Assembly (NCBI RefSeq): GCF_009469605.1 | Contig: NZ_SSXU01000001.1 | Location: forward strand, 1 to 64,000 | DNA: 64,000 nt | Direction of reading: 5' to 3' | Origin: Zoogloea sp. 1C4 | GTDB lineage: Bacteria; Pseudomonadota; Gammaproteobacteria; Burkholderiales; Rhodocyclaceae | Shown here: positions 21,775 to 30,946 of the stretch, one piece after another | Layout of the letters: every line of letters begins with the position of its first letter | Position numbering within the stretch: position 1 is the first letter of the stretch | Translations under genes and position numbers: made by a program | Notes under the pieces: model-generated | Seen by the model: only the letters and a program-made list of their open reading frames with translations | What the model was told of the DNA's origin: nothing | Databases searched by the model: none

Positions 21775-21812
21775 TCGGACATCGGCCGGTCTAAAATCCG
21801 GCCGATGTCCGA
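21775..21812. promoter_or_regulatory. Perfect hairpin covering the start codon of the next gene
   Basis: Arms tcggacatcggccgg (21775-21789) and ccggccgatgtccga (21798-21812) are exact complements around an 8-base loop. The loop holds a TAAAAT-like -10 box (21792-21797), and the right arm contains the ATG at 21805. It could terminate acxR transcription or shield the start codon of the TonB-like gene; alternatively it is a repressor site over a promoter that yields a nearly leaderless transcript. Confidence 0.6.
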
Positions 21813-22683
21813 TTTGCGCAGCCCTGCTCCATCGCGCCGCCTGCTGTTCGCCCTGGCGGTTTCCGTCGCCGCGCACGCGCTCGTCCTGCTGCTTCACGTC
21901 GAAAAGCCCGAAACACCCCCGCAGCCTGCCCTGCAGGCACGCCTCGCGCCCGTCGCCGCAGCACCCAAGGCCGACGTCCGTCCCCCTGCGCCGGCGCCCC
22001 GGCCCAAAGCAAAACCTACCGCCAAGCCCGCGCCGCCCCCCGACAGGCCGCGCATCCTCACCGCCCGCAAGCCCTCCACCACAACGCAGCGCGCGGCCGA
22101 GTCAACGCCCAAATGGACGGTCGCCCAGAAAGAGGAAATGGACAATTTCCTCAACGAACTCGCTACCGAAGCCAAGCCCCGCCCCACCCCGCCCAAGCCA
22201 GACCTCGCCGAGCGATCCCTCGGCATGGCCCGCGAGATCGCCCGTGAAAGTGCCCGCGAGGGTGCACGGGAAAGCCGCCGTCACCGGGACGACCCGTTCG
22301 ACCTCATCGAGCGCATCCCCAACAGCCCGCCCATCGACCCCTTCAGCCTGGAGTTCTACCTGGACTCCCTGGTCAAGAAGCTCAACCGCAGCGCCAGCTT
22401 TGTGAAGAACGACCCCCGCGCCCGGGGCATTCAGCCGGCCTCGGTGGAGGTGCGCCTCAACCCGGACGGCAGCCTGAAGAGCTTCATCGTCGTGCGCAGC
22501 GGCGACCAGCAGGAAGAGATCGCCTTCGTGAAGTCGGTGGTCAATCAGGCCGCGCCCTTCTCGGCCTTCCCGCCGGACATCGCCAAGTCGGCCCGCTCCC
22601 TCGCGCTGATGATCTGCATCCAGCCGCCCAGCCTGGGCGGCGGTGGCTTCGGCTTCACCCGAAAATCCGGCAGCGGCTGCTAG
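21805..22683 (+). CDS. TonB/TolA-like periplasm-spanning protein
   Basis: 292 residues. One N-terminal membrane anchor (LLFALAVSVAAHALVLLLHV, about 13-32) is followed by a Pro/Ala/Lys-rich spacer to about residue 85, a charged helical middle with MAREIARESAREGARESRRH, and a C-terminal globular part that resembles the TonB/TolA C-terminal fold (VEVRLNPDGSLKSFIVVRSG). Unlike tonB at 51939 it has no exbBD neighbours, so its partner is unknown. It has no clear ribosome site. It lies between acxR and glpK and is probably unrelated to either. Confidence 0.75.
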   Translation: MSDLRSPAPSRRLLFALAVSVAAHALVLLLHVEKPETPPQPALQARLAPVAAAPKADVRPPAPAPRPKAKPTAKPAPPPDRPRILTARKPSTTTQRAAESTPKWTVAQKEEMDNFLNELATEAKPRPTPPKPDLAERSLGMAREIARESAREGARESRRHRDDPFDLIERIPNSPPIDPFSLEFYLDSLVKKLNRSASFVKNDPRARGIQPASVEVRLNPDGSLKSFIVVRSGDQQEEIAFVKSVVNQAAPFSAFPPDIAKSARSLALMICIQPPSLGGGGFGFTRKSGSGC

Positions 22684-22761
22684 CGCCGACCACCCCGAAG
22701 TGCGTATGCTGCAAGCCTGAAGATCGCGCCGAAGCCGGCGCCGTTTCGAGGAGTGCACGCC

Positions 22762-24258
22762 ATGCCCGTCCTTCTCGCCCTCGACCAGGGCACCAGCAGC
22801 AGCCGCGCCATCGTCTTCGACGAATCGGGCACCGCCCTTGCCCTGGCTCAGCAGGAATTCCACCAGTCCTACCCCCAGCCCGGCTGGGTCGAGCACAACG
22901 CCGGCGAGATCTGGCGCACCCAGCTCGACTGCGCCCGCCGCGCCCTGGCCAGCGCAGGCCACAGCGCCCGCGACGTGGCCGCCATCGGCATCGCCAACCA
23001 GCGTGAAACCACCGTGCTGTGGGATCGCCGCAGCGGCCAGCCCCTCGCCCCCGCCATCGTCTGGCAGGACCGCCGCACCGTGCCGGCCTGCGAAGCCCTG
23101 CGCGCCGCCGGCCACGCCGGGCTGATCCGCGCGCGCAGCGGGCTGGAGCTTGACGCGTACTTTTCCGCCACCAAGCTCGCCTGGCTACTCAATCACATCC
23201 CCGACGCCCGCCGCCGGGCCGAAGCTGGCGAGCTCGCCTTCGGCACCATCGACAGCTGGCTTGTTTGGCAGCTCACCGGCGGAAGGCGCCACGTCACCGA
23301 CCCCAGCAACGCCTCGCGCACGATGCTCTTCGACATCCACCGCCAGTGCTGGGACGATGCGCTTCTCGCCCTGTTCGACATCCCCCGCGCCCTGCTGCCG
23401 GAGGTCGTGCCCACAAGCGCCGTGATCGGCGAGACCGATCCCGCGCTGTTCGGCGCAGCGATCCCCATCGGGGGGCTGGCCGGCGACCAACAGGCCGCCA
23501 CCTTCGGCCAGGCCTGCCACGCGCCGGGCAGCGCCAAGAACACCTACGGCACCGGCTGCTTCCTGATGCTCAATACCGGCACCCAGCCCGTCGCGTCCAC
23601 CAACCGCCTGCTGACCACCCTCGGCTGGCAGCTTAGCGGCGCCGCGCCAGCCACCTACATGCTGGAAGGCAGCGTCTTCATCGGCGGCGCGGTTGTGCGC
23701 TGGCTGCGGGACGGGCTGGGAATCATCCAGCAAACCGACGACGTGGAGGCCCTCGCCGCCAGCGTGCCCGACACGAACGGCGCGGTGCTGGTGCCCGCCT
23801 TCGCCGGCCTCGGCGCCCCGTACTGGGACGGCACCGCCCGCGGCGCGCTGGTCGGGCTCACCGCCGGCGTCACCCGCGCCCACCTCGCCCGCGCGGCGCT
23901 GGACGCCATCGCGCTACAGACGGTCGATCTGGTGGACGCCATGAACCGCGACGGCGCCGGCCCGCTGGCCGAACTGCGCGCCGACGGCGGCGCTGCCCGC
24001 AACAACCTGCTGCTGCAGACCCAGGCCGACCTGCTGGGCGTGCCGGTGATCCGCCCCCGCAAGATCGAAACCACCGCCCTCGGCGCCGCGTATTTTGCCG
24101 GCCTCGCGGTGGGTGTCTGGCAAAGCCCCGCCGAGCTTGCGGCCCACTGGCAGGCCGAGCGGATCTTCGAGCCCGCCCGCAGTGACGACTGGCGCCACAC
24201 CCGGCTGGCCGAATGGCACCGGGCCGTCGAGCGCAGCCGCGACTGGGCCACCGGCTGA
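22762..24258 (+). CDS. glpK: Glycerol kinase
   Basis: 498 residues from ATG at 22762 with GAGGAG eight bases upstream. It is an FGGY kinase beginning [17 protein letters not shown], with [14 protein letters not shown] and a C-terminal [22 protein letters not shown] signature, all typical of GlpK. It phosphorylates glycerol to sn-glycerol 3-phosphate. glpD starts six bases after its stop, so the pair forms a glycerol-catabolic operon. No glpF or glpR is present in the window. Confidence 0.96.
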   Translation: MPVLLALDQGTSSSRAIVFDESGTALALAQQEFHQSYPQPGWVEHNAGEIWRTQLDCARRALASAGHSARDVAAIGIANQRETTVLWDRRSGQPLAPAIVWQDRRTVPACEALRAAGHAGLIRARSGLELDAYFSATKLAWLLNHIPDARRRAEAGELAFGTIDSWLVWQLTGGRRHVTDPSNASRTMLFDIHRQCWDDALLALFDIPRALLPEVVPTSAVIGETDPALFGAAIPIGGLAGDQQAATFGQACHAPGSAKNTYGTGCFLMLNTGTQPVASTNRLLTTLGWQLSGAAPATYMLEGSVFIGGAVVRWLRDGLGIIQQTDDVEALAASVPDTNGAVLVPAFAGLGAPYWDGTARGALVGLTAGVTRAHLARAALDAIALQTVDLVDAMNRDGAGPLAELRADGGAARNNLLLQTQADLLGVPVIRPRKIETTALGAAYFAGLAVGVWQSPAELAAHWQAERIFEPARSDDWRHTRLAEWHRAVERSRDWATG

Positions 24259-24264
24259 CCCGCC

Positions 24265-25809
24265 ATGCGCCGCCCCGCCCTGCTCGCCCATCTGCGCACC
24301 ACGCCCTGCTGGGACGTGCTGGTGATCGGCGGCGGCGCCACCGGACTGGGCTGCGCGGTGGACGCCGCAGCCCGCGGCCATCTCACCCTGCTCCTCGAAG
24401 CCCACGACTTTGCCAAGGGCACCAGCTCCCGCTCCACCAAGCTGATCCACGGCGGCGTGCGCTACCTCGCTCAGGGGCGGATCGGCCTCGTCCGTGAAGC
24501 CCTGGCCGAACGCTCGATCCTCCTCGCCAACGCCCCCCACCTCGTCCATCCCCAGCGCTTCGTGGTGCCGGTGTATCGCCAGTGGGACAGGCTGATGCTC
24601 GGCGTCGGGCTCACCGCTTACGACTGGCTGGCCGGGCGTCACAGCCTGGGCCCCAGCCGGCTGCTGTCGCCCGCCGACACCCTCGCCGCACTGCCCGGCG
24701 TGCGTCGCGAGGGCCTCGTCGGTGGCATCGCCTACCAGGACGCCCGCTTCGACGACGCGCGCCTCGCCGTCACTCTGATGCGCACGGTGTTCGACCTGGG
24801 CGGGCTGGCGCTCAACTACCTGCCCGTCACCGGCCTGCGCCACGCGGCGGGCCGCATCACCGGCGTCGTCGCACGGGACGCCGAAGCCGGCGAGGTCTTC
24901 GCCATCGAGGCCAAAGCCGTCATCAACGCCGCCGGCGTATGGGCCGACGACCTGCGCCGGCTCGACAGCCCGGAATCGCCTGCCCAGCTGGCCCCCAGCC
25001 AGGGCGCCCATCTGGTGATCGACCGGGATTTCCTCCCCGCCGACACCGCGCTGCTGATTCCCCAGACTCCCGACGGCCGGGTGCTGTTCGCGATTCCCTG
25101 GCAGGGCAAGGTGCTGCTCGGCACCACCGACACCCCGCGCCGCGATACCCCACTGGAGCCCCTGCCCCTCGACGAGGAAATCGACTTCATCCTCGCCACT
25201 GCCGGCCGCTACCTGAGCCGTGCGCCCGCCCGGGCCGATGTGCTGAGCGGCTTTGCCGGGCTGCGCCCGCTGATCGGCGCCGGCCAGAACGGCAGCACCG
25301 CCGCGCTGTCGCGGGAGCACATGATCCGCACCTCACCCACCGGGCTGGTGTCGGTGGCGGGCGGCAAATGGACGACCTACCGGCACATGGCCCGGCAGAT
25401 CGTCGACCAGGCCGAAGCCGTCGCCCGGCTCGCCCACCGCCCCAGCACCACGGCCACGCTGCACCTCCACGGTGCCACGGCCGGGCCGTCCGACGACGTG
25501 CTCGGCACCGACCGTCCGCTGGCCGACGCCCTGCCCGGCGCCGGCGTGCGGCTCCACCCGCGGCTGACGCTCACCGAGGCCGAGGTCCGCCACGCCGTGC
25601 GCTTCGAGCTGGCGCGGGACGTGGAAGACATCCTCGCTCGCCGTCACCGCGCCCTGTTCGTCGATGCCCGGGCCGCCATCGAAGCCGCTGCACCGGTGGC
25701 CGCCATTCTGGCCGACGAACTGGGCTGGAGCGACGAACACCGGCGTGAACGCACAAAAGCCTTCCACCAGCTGGCAGAAGGCTTTTGCGTAAAACCGGCT
25801 TTTGCGTGA
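24265..25809 (+). CDS. glpD: Aerobic glycerol-3-phosphate dehydrogenase
   Basis: 514 residues. The FAD-binding Rossmann motif VIGGGATGLGCAVDAAARG lies at 20-38, followed by TSSRSTKLIHGGVRYL, the DAO-family hallmark of GlpD, and a C-terminal DAO_C domain. It oxidises glycerol 3-phosphate to dihydroxyacetone phosphate and passes electrons to quinone at the inner membrane. The last codons lie in a 17-base tandem duplication (25780-25813) and a hairpin (cgcacaaaagccttc with its complement), so the C-terminal tail HQLAEGFCVKPAFA may be recent. Confidence 0.95.
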   Translation: MRRPALLAHLRTTPCWDVLVIGGGATGLGCAVDAAARGHLTLLLEAHDFAKGTSSRSTKLIHGGVRYLAQGRIGLVREALAERSILLANAPHLVHPQRFVVPVYRQWDRLMLGVGLTAYDWLAGRHSLGPSRLLSPADTLAALPGVRREGLVGGIAYQDARFDDARLAVTLMRTVFDLGGLALNYLPVTGLRHAAGRITGVVARDAEAGEVFAIEAKAVINAAGVWADDLRRLDSPESPAQLAPSQGAHLVIDRDFLPADTALLIPQTPDGRVLFAIPWQGKVLLGTTDTPRRDTPLEPLPLDEEIDFILATAGRYLSRAPARADVLSGFAGLRPLIGAGQNGSTAALSREHMIRTSPTGLVSVAGGKWTTYRHMARQIVDQAEAVARLAHRPSTTATLHLHGATAGPSDDVLGTDRPLADALPGAGVRLHPRLTLTEAEVRHAVRFELARDVEDILARRHRALFVDARAAIEAAAPVAAILADELGWSDEHRRERTKAFHQLAEGFCVKPAFA

Positions 25810-25838
25810 AACCCGGTCGCTGACTGCAACAATCAACG

Positions 25839-25869
25839 CGGGATTGTTGCCAGATCAGCAACAATCCCG
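25839..25869. terminator. Hairpin between convergent glpD and cphA
   Basis: cgggattgttgc (25839-25850) pairs exactly with gcaacaatcccg (25858-25869) around a 7-base loop. It sits in the gap between two convergent genes and ends five bases from the cphA stop. T-runs are short, so efficiency is uncertain. Confidence 0.6.
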
Positions 25870-25874
25870 GGCGA

Positions 25875-28451
25875 TCAGCCCAGCTCGGCGATGCGCTTGG
25901 CGATGTGCTCCAGCGCTTCCTCCACCTGGTCGATCAGGATCAGGCACAGGTCGCCGTTGTCGAGCTTGCCCAGCGCGGTGTCGATGGCCAGGAACTCGCC
26001 GCGGATCTCGCACACGTCGCGGGTCCGCGGCGCGCCTTCGAGACCTTCGCGGAGCAGCGCCAGCACTTCGCCGTCGGCACGGCCGCGCTGGCATTCGTCC
26101 TGGTACAGCACCACGTCGTCGAACACCTTGCCGAGGATGCGGGTCTGCTCGCGGATGTCCTCGTCGCGACGGTCGCCCGCACCGCTGATGACCACCGAGC
26201 GGCGCTTGGCCGGCATACTCTCGACGGCCTGCACCAGCGCCAGGATCGCGTCCGGGTTGTGGCCATAGTCGGCGATCAGCGTGGCGCCCTTGTAGTCGAA
26301 CACGTTGAAGCGGCCCGGCGCGGTGGCGGCGTCGTTCACGAAAGTCGCCATGCCCTTGCGGATGGTCTCCACATCCAGGCCCAGCGCCCAGCCGGCTGCC
26401 AGCGAGGCCATCGCGTTCTCGATCTGGAAGCTGATGGTGCCGTTGCGGGTGATCGGAATGCCCGCCAGCGACACGCGGAACTTCTCGCCACCTTCAAAGG
26501 CCACGATGTCGCCGCCATCCACGAACACCACCTTGCGCCCCTGGGCGCGGTGGGTGGCGAGCACGTGATTAGCCGGATCGACCGCGAAGAACATCACCGA
26601 GCCCGGGCAGGCGCCGGCCATCTTGACGACCATCGGGTCGGCCGCGTTGAGCACCGCGGTGCCATGGGGCGCCACGTTCTGGACGATCACGCGCTTCACC
26701 ACGGCGAGGTCTTCCACCGTGCTGATGTAGGACAGGCCCAGGTGGTCACCCATGCCGATGTTGGTCACCACCGCCACGTCGCAGCGGTCGAAGGCGAGGC
26801 CCTCGCGGAGCACGCCGCCGCGGGCGGTTTCGAACACCGCGGCGTCCACATCCGGGTGCAGCAGGATGTTGCGGGCGCTGCGCGGGCCGGAGCAGTCACC
26901 GGTGTCGATGCGCCGCTTGCCCACGTACACGCCGTCCGAGTTGGTCATGCCCACGGTGTTGCCGGCCACGCCCAGCAGGTGGGCGGTGAGGCGCACGGTG
27001 GTCGTCTTGCCGTTGGTGCCGGCAACGGCCACCACCGGAATACGGCCGTTCTCGCCGGGCTTGAACATGTTGGCGATGATGGCCTCGCCCACCGGACGCC
27101 CCTTGCCGAAGGACGGCTGGAGGTGCATCCGCAGGCCCGGCGCGGCGTTGCATTCGACGATGCCGCCGCTCTGGGCTTCGAGGGGTTCGAGGACGTTCTC
27201 GCACACCACATCGACGCCGCAGATGTCGAGGCCGATGTTCTTGGCCGCAGCGATGGCCCGCTCTGCGACTTCGGGGTGGACGTCGTCGGTCACGTCGGTG
27301 GCGGTGCCACCGGTGGAGAGGTTGGCGTTGTTGCGCAGGATCACCCGCTTGCCCTTGGGCGGCACGGATTCGGCGCTGAAGCCCTGCTTCTCGAGGGTGG
27401 CGATGGCGATCTCGTCGAAGCGGATCTTGGTGAGCGAGGTGGCGTGGCCGGTGCCACGGCGCGGATCGGCGTTCACCTTCTCGACCAGCTGGCGGATGGT
27501 GAGCCGGCCGTCGCCGATCACCAGCGGCGGCTCGCGGCGGGCCGCGGCGACCAGCTTGTCGCCGATCACCAGGAAGCGGTAATCGTGGCCCGGCAGGTAG
27601 CGCTCGACCATCACGTCGTCGCTGATCTCGTAGGCCACCTTGAAGGCGGCCTGGACTTCTTCCTTGGTGCGCAGCTTGACCGCCACGCCCTTGCCCTGGT
27701 TGCCGTCGCGGGGCTTGACCACCACGAGGCCGCCGATCTCGCGGGCGGCGAGCCAGGCGTCTTCGGCGTCATTGACCGAGCGGCCCAGCGGCACCGGCAC
27801 GCCGGCGGCGCGCAGCAGGGTCTTGGTGAGCTCCTTGTCCTGGGCGATGGCTTCGGCCACGGCGCTGGTCAGGTCGGTTTCGGCGGCCTGGATGCGGCGC
27901 TGCTTGCTGCCCCAGCCAAACTGCACGAGGCTGCCTTCGGTCAGGCGGCGGTACGGGATGCCCCGGGCCACGGCGGCCTGGACGATGGAGCCCGTGGAGG
28001 GGCCGAGGCGCACGTCCTCGTCGAGCTCCTGCAGGCGGGCCAGCGCGCCAGCCAGATCGAACACGCCGTCTTCGGTGGCGGCGGCGCTGATGAGCTCCAT
28101 TGCCAGCTCGAAGGCGAGGCGGCCGACCTTCTCTTCGGTGTATTCCACCACCACCTGATACACGCCCTTCTCGAGGGTGGCGGCGGTGCGGCTGAAGGTT
28201 ACCGGGCAACCGGCGCAGGCCTGCAGGCCGAGGGCGGCGAGCTCCAGCGCCTGGGCCATGGAGATCGAGCCCTGATGGCCGTCGGTCTCGAGGAAACCCA
28301 TTTCGGGGAAAAGGTTGCGCAGGCGCGGCTCATAGCCGGGGATGGAATCGATGTCACGTTCGCTTTCGGTGCACGACACGATGGCTTCGATCGCGGTGTG
28401 CCGGCTCCACAGGTTGGGGCCGCGCAGCGCACGGATGCGGGAAACTTCCAT
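25875..28451 (-). CDS. cphA: Cyanophycin synthetase
   Basis: 858 residues from ATG at 28451 (MEVSRIRALRGPNLW). Domains: N-terminal domain to about 160, ATP-grasp domain about 200-465 (VVVKPRDGNQGKGV 243-256, VECNAAPGLRMH 432-443), and Mur-ligase-like domain from 470 with P-loop AGTNGKTTT at 477-485 and LIADYGHNPDAI further on. The two ATP sites add aspartate and arginine alternately to build multi-L-arginyl-poly-L-aspartate, a nitrogen store. All catalytic landmarks I know are present. It lies downstream of a shortened paralogue on the same strand, with a 74-base gap. Confidence 0.95.
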   Translation of the reverse strand: MEVSRIRALRGPNLWSRHTAIEAIVSCTESERDIDSIPGYEPRLRNLFPEMGFLETDGHQGSISMAQALELAALGLQACAGCPVTFSRTAATLEKGVYQVVVEYTEEKVGRLAFELAMELISAAATEDGVFDLAGALARLQELDEDVRLGPSTGSIVQAAVARGIPYRRLTEGSLVQFGWGSKQRRIQAAETDLTSAVAEAIAQDKELTKTLLRAAGVPVPLGRSVNDAEDAWLAAREIGGLVVVKPRDGNQGKGVAVKLRTKEEVQAAFKVAYEISDDVMVERYLPGHDYRFLVIGDKLVAAARREPPLVIGDGRLTIRQLVEKVNADPRRGTGHATSLTKIRFDEIAIATLEKQGFSAESVPPKGKRVILRNNANLSTGGTATDVTDDVHPEVAERAIAAAKNIGLDICGVDVVCENVLEPLEAQSGGIVECNAAPGLRMHLQPSFGKGRPVGEAIIANMFKPGENGRIPVVAVAGTNGKTTTVRLTAHLLGVAGNTVGMTNSDGVYVGKRRIDTGDCSGPRSARNILLHPDVDAAVFETARGGVLREGLAFDRCDVAVVTNIGMGDHLGLSYISTVEDLAVVKRVIVQNVAPHGTAVLNAADPMVVKMAGACPGSVMFFAVDPANHVLATHRAQGRKVVFVDGGDIVAFEGGEKFRVSLAGIPITRNGTISFQIENAMASLAAGWALGLDVETIRKGMATFVNDAATAPGRFNVFDYKGATLIADYGHNPDAILALVQAVESMPAKRRSVVISGAGDRRDEDIREQTRILGKVFDDVVLYQDECQRGRADGEVLALLREGLEGAPRTRDVCEIRGEFLAIDTALGKLDNGDLCLILIDQVEEALEHIAKRIAELG

Positions 28452-28525
28452 GGATGACTGTCCTTGTCTCTTTGTTCTGGCGGCCGCCATGCCGACGGCC
28501 GCGTATCTCGTATGCCCGGCCGGGT

Positions 28526-30721
28526 TCAGTCGGCGCGCAGCGGTGCGGTCGGGTCGTAGGGCTTGACGCCGGCGCGGATGATCTCCGGCGCCACGCCCAG
28601 CGCCCACGCGCCGGCCACCGCACCCAGCAGGTTGGACAGCACGCCCGGCTTCTCGCCAGCACCGTTCGCCAGCATGGCGATCCGGGCCAGACGGGCCACC
28701 GGCGCTTCGTCGGCGCCCGTGGCGAGGACGATCGCGCCGTCCTTCACGAACACCGCGCGCTTGCCTTCGGCGCGGGCAGCGACGATGGCTTCGTTGTTGC
28801 CATCCACCCCGTAGAAGATCACCTCGCCGTCGGACAGCGGGGCCATCTCGACCACCGCCGGGTCTTCGGCGTTGAGCACCGCGACACCATAGGACAGCAC
28901 CAGATCGACCTGGGTGCGGAAGACGTTCCAGACCTTCTCGGCGGAGTCGATGTAGAACTCGCCGAAATGCATCTCGGGATCAACGTTGGTGACCACGCCC
29001 ACCAGGCAGCGGTCGTACACCGTGCCGTCGGACAGGATGCTGCGGCAGCTGTTCTCGAACACCGCGGCCTCGACCGAGCGGTTCATCAGCACACGCTCGG
29101 CGGCGTCCCAGTTGGTGCCTTCGGGGGTTTCGACCTGACGGCCATCGAGGAACACGCCCTCGCTGCACGCAAGACCGGTGTACTGGCCCGACAGGCGCAG
29201 CAGGTGGGCGATCAGGCGAGCGACCGGGGTCTTGCCGCGGCTGCCCGTGACACCGACCACCGGGATGCGCGAGTCCTCGTCCTTCTCGAACAGGTGCGCG
29301 ACGATGGCCTCGCCCACCGGGCGCGGCTGGCCGACGGCCGGCTTGATGTGCATCAGCAGGCCCGGGCCGGCGTTGACTTCGACGATGGCGCCGCGCTGCT
29401 GGTCCAGCGGCTTGGAGATGTCCTCGCAGACCAGATCGATGCCGGCGATGTCGAGCCCGACGATGCGCGCGGCCAGACAGGCCAGCTCGGCGGTGTCGGG
29501 GTGCACCTCGTCGGTCACGTCGAAGGCCATGTTGCTGGTGCGGACGATCATCACCTCGTGGCCTTCGGGCGGCACCGAGCTGCCGGTGAAGCCCTGGCGC
29601 TCGACTTCCATCTTCGCGGCCGGGAAGCGATCCAGGCTGATCACGTACAGCGGGAACTCGTGCTCCACGCCGCGGCGCGGATCGGTGTTGATCTGGGTTT
29701 CGATGAGCTCGTCGATGGTTGACTTGCCGTCGCCGATCACCGACACGGCCTCACCCATGTTAGCGGCGACCATCTTGCCGCCCACCACCAGGATGCGGTG
29801 CTCGGTGCCCCTGATGAAGCGCTCGACCATCACCTCGGAACCCTCGGCGGCGGCCAGCGGGAAGGCCGCGGCGACCTCTTCGGCGGTCATGATGTTGGTG
29901 AACACGCCGCGGGCGTGGTTGCCGTCGGTGGGCTTGACCACCACCGGGTAGCCGATGTCCTCGGCCGCAGAGATGGCTTCCTCGACGCTGGCGACCACCT
30001 CGCCCTCGGGCACAGGCACGCCGCAGGAGGCGAGCAGACGCTTGGTGAGGTCCTTCTCGCTGGCGATGCCCTCGGCGATGGCCGGGGTGCGGTCGGTCTC
30101 GGCGGTCCAGATGCGGCGCTGGCGGGCGCCGTAGCCCAACTGCACGAGGTTGGCCTCGGCCAGCAGGCGGATGTAAGGGATGCGGCGGTTCTTGTCGGCC
30201 GCGGCTTCGACGATGCAGCGGGTGCTGGGGCCGAGCATGTAGTCGTCCACCAGGTCGCGCAGCTTGGCCACCGCGGCGTCCACGTCGTAGGGGCGATCCT
30301 CGATGGCGGCCATCAGCAGGTCGCGGCCCATGTTGAGGGCGGCCAGCGACACGTCCTTCTGCCAGGCGCGGATGACGACCTTGTAAACACCGCGCTCGGA
30401 GGTCTCGCGGGCCTTGCCGAAGCCGCCGGACATCCCGGCGAGGTTCTGCAGTTCGAGGGTGACGTGTTCGAGGATGTGACCGGGCCAGGTGCCGTCGTGC
30501 AGGCGTTTGACGAAGCCGCCCCGCTCGCCGATGCTGCAGCGGTGTTCGATCAGCGTCGGCAACATCTTGGTGAGACGGTCGGGCAGGCCGGGGATGACGT
30601 TGGACGGGCAATCTTCCAGGTCGTGGATATCGACCCATGCTTCAAGAACCGAGCGGTAGGTCCAGATGTTCGGCCCGCGCAGGTGGAGGATATTGAGGAA
30701 GTCGATCGTTTTGTTGGTCAT
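28526..30721 (-). CDS. Cyanophycin synthetase paralogue CphA', C-terminally short
   Basis: 731 residues from ATG at 30721 (a TTG two codons upstream is unlikely). The N-terminal and ATP-grasp domains parallel CphA (VVVKPTDGNHARGV 260-273, VEVNAGPGLLMH 447-458). The Mur-ligase P-loop is altered to GSRGKTP (493-499), and the protein stops about where CphA still has 140 residues, so the last Mur-ligase lobe is missing. Such paired shorter paralogues occur beside cphA in several betaproteobacteria. It may have lost one of the two ligase reactions, may use dipeptides, or may assist CphA. Its promoter region is shared with the divergent ABC transporter gene. Confidence 0.9.
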   Translation of the reverse strand: MTNKTIDFLNILHLRGPNIWTYRSVLEAWVDIHDLEDCPSNVIPGLPDRLTKMLPTLIEHRCSIGERGGFVKRLHDGTWPGHILEHVTLELQNLAGMSGGFGKARETSERGVYKVVIRAWQKDVSLAALNMGRDLLMAAIEDRPYDVDAAVAKLRDLVDDYMLGPSTRCIVEAAADKNRRIPYIRLLAEANLVQLGYGARQRRIWTAETDRTPAIAEGIASEKDLTKRLLASCGVPVPEGEVVASVEEAISAAEDIGYPVVVKPTDGNHARGVFTNIMTAEEVAAAFPLAAAEGSEVMVERFIRGTEHRILVVGGKMVAANMGEAVSVIGDGKSTIDELIETQINTDPRRGVEHEFPLYVISLDRFPAAKMEVERQGFTGSSVPPEGHEVMIVRTSNMAFDVTDEVHPDTAELACLAARIVGLDIAGIDLVCEDISKPLDQQRGAIVEVNAGPGLLMHIKPAVGQPRPVGEAIVAHLFEKDEDSRIPVVGVTGSRGKTPVARLIAHLLRLSGQYTGLACSEGVFLDGRQVETPEGTNWDAAERVLMNRSVEAAVFENSCRSILSDGTVYDRCLVGVVTNVDPEMHFGEFYIDSAEKVWNVFRTQVDLVLSYGVAVLNAEDPAVVEMAPLSDGEVIFYGVDGNNEAIVAARAEGKRAVFVKDGAIVLATGADEAPVARLARIAMLANGAGEKPGVLSNLLGAVAGAWALGVAPEIIRAGVKPYDPTAPLRAD

Positions 30722-30946
30722 GGGCAAGGTGTGGAGATAACGAACGTGCAGGCTGGGCTTTCAAATTCGGGCCTGATCCGGGCATAACGCAGCAAGGGCT
30801 CGCCGGATTACCGACCGCAAAAATATTCGCAACGTGAGGCAGCCACGCCCCGATGCGGGTATACGCGCTTGTAACGAGTCAGTAAACTTCGCTCGCAATT
30901 TTGCCCTACGCTGGCCGTTTGCTGTGGCCTTATCGCGTCCCCCAAG

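Noticed and set aside
21805-22683. TonB-like gene as part of the acetone cluster
   Set aside because: It follows the activator gene but has its own control hairpin and promoter-like box, and no role in acetone use is known for this family.
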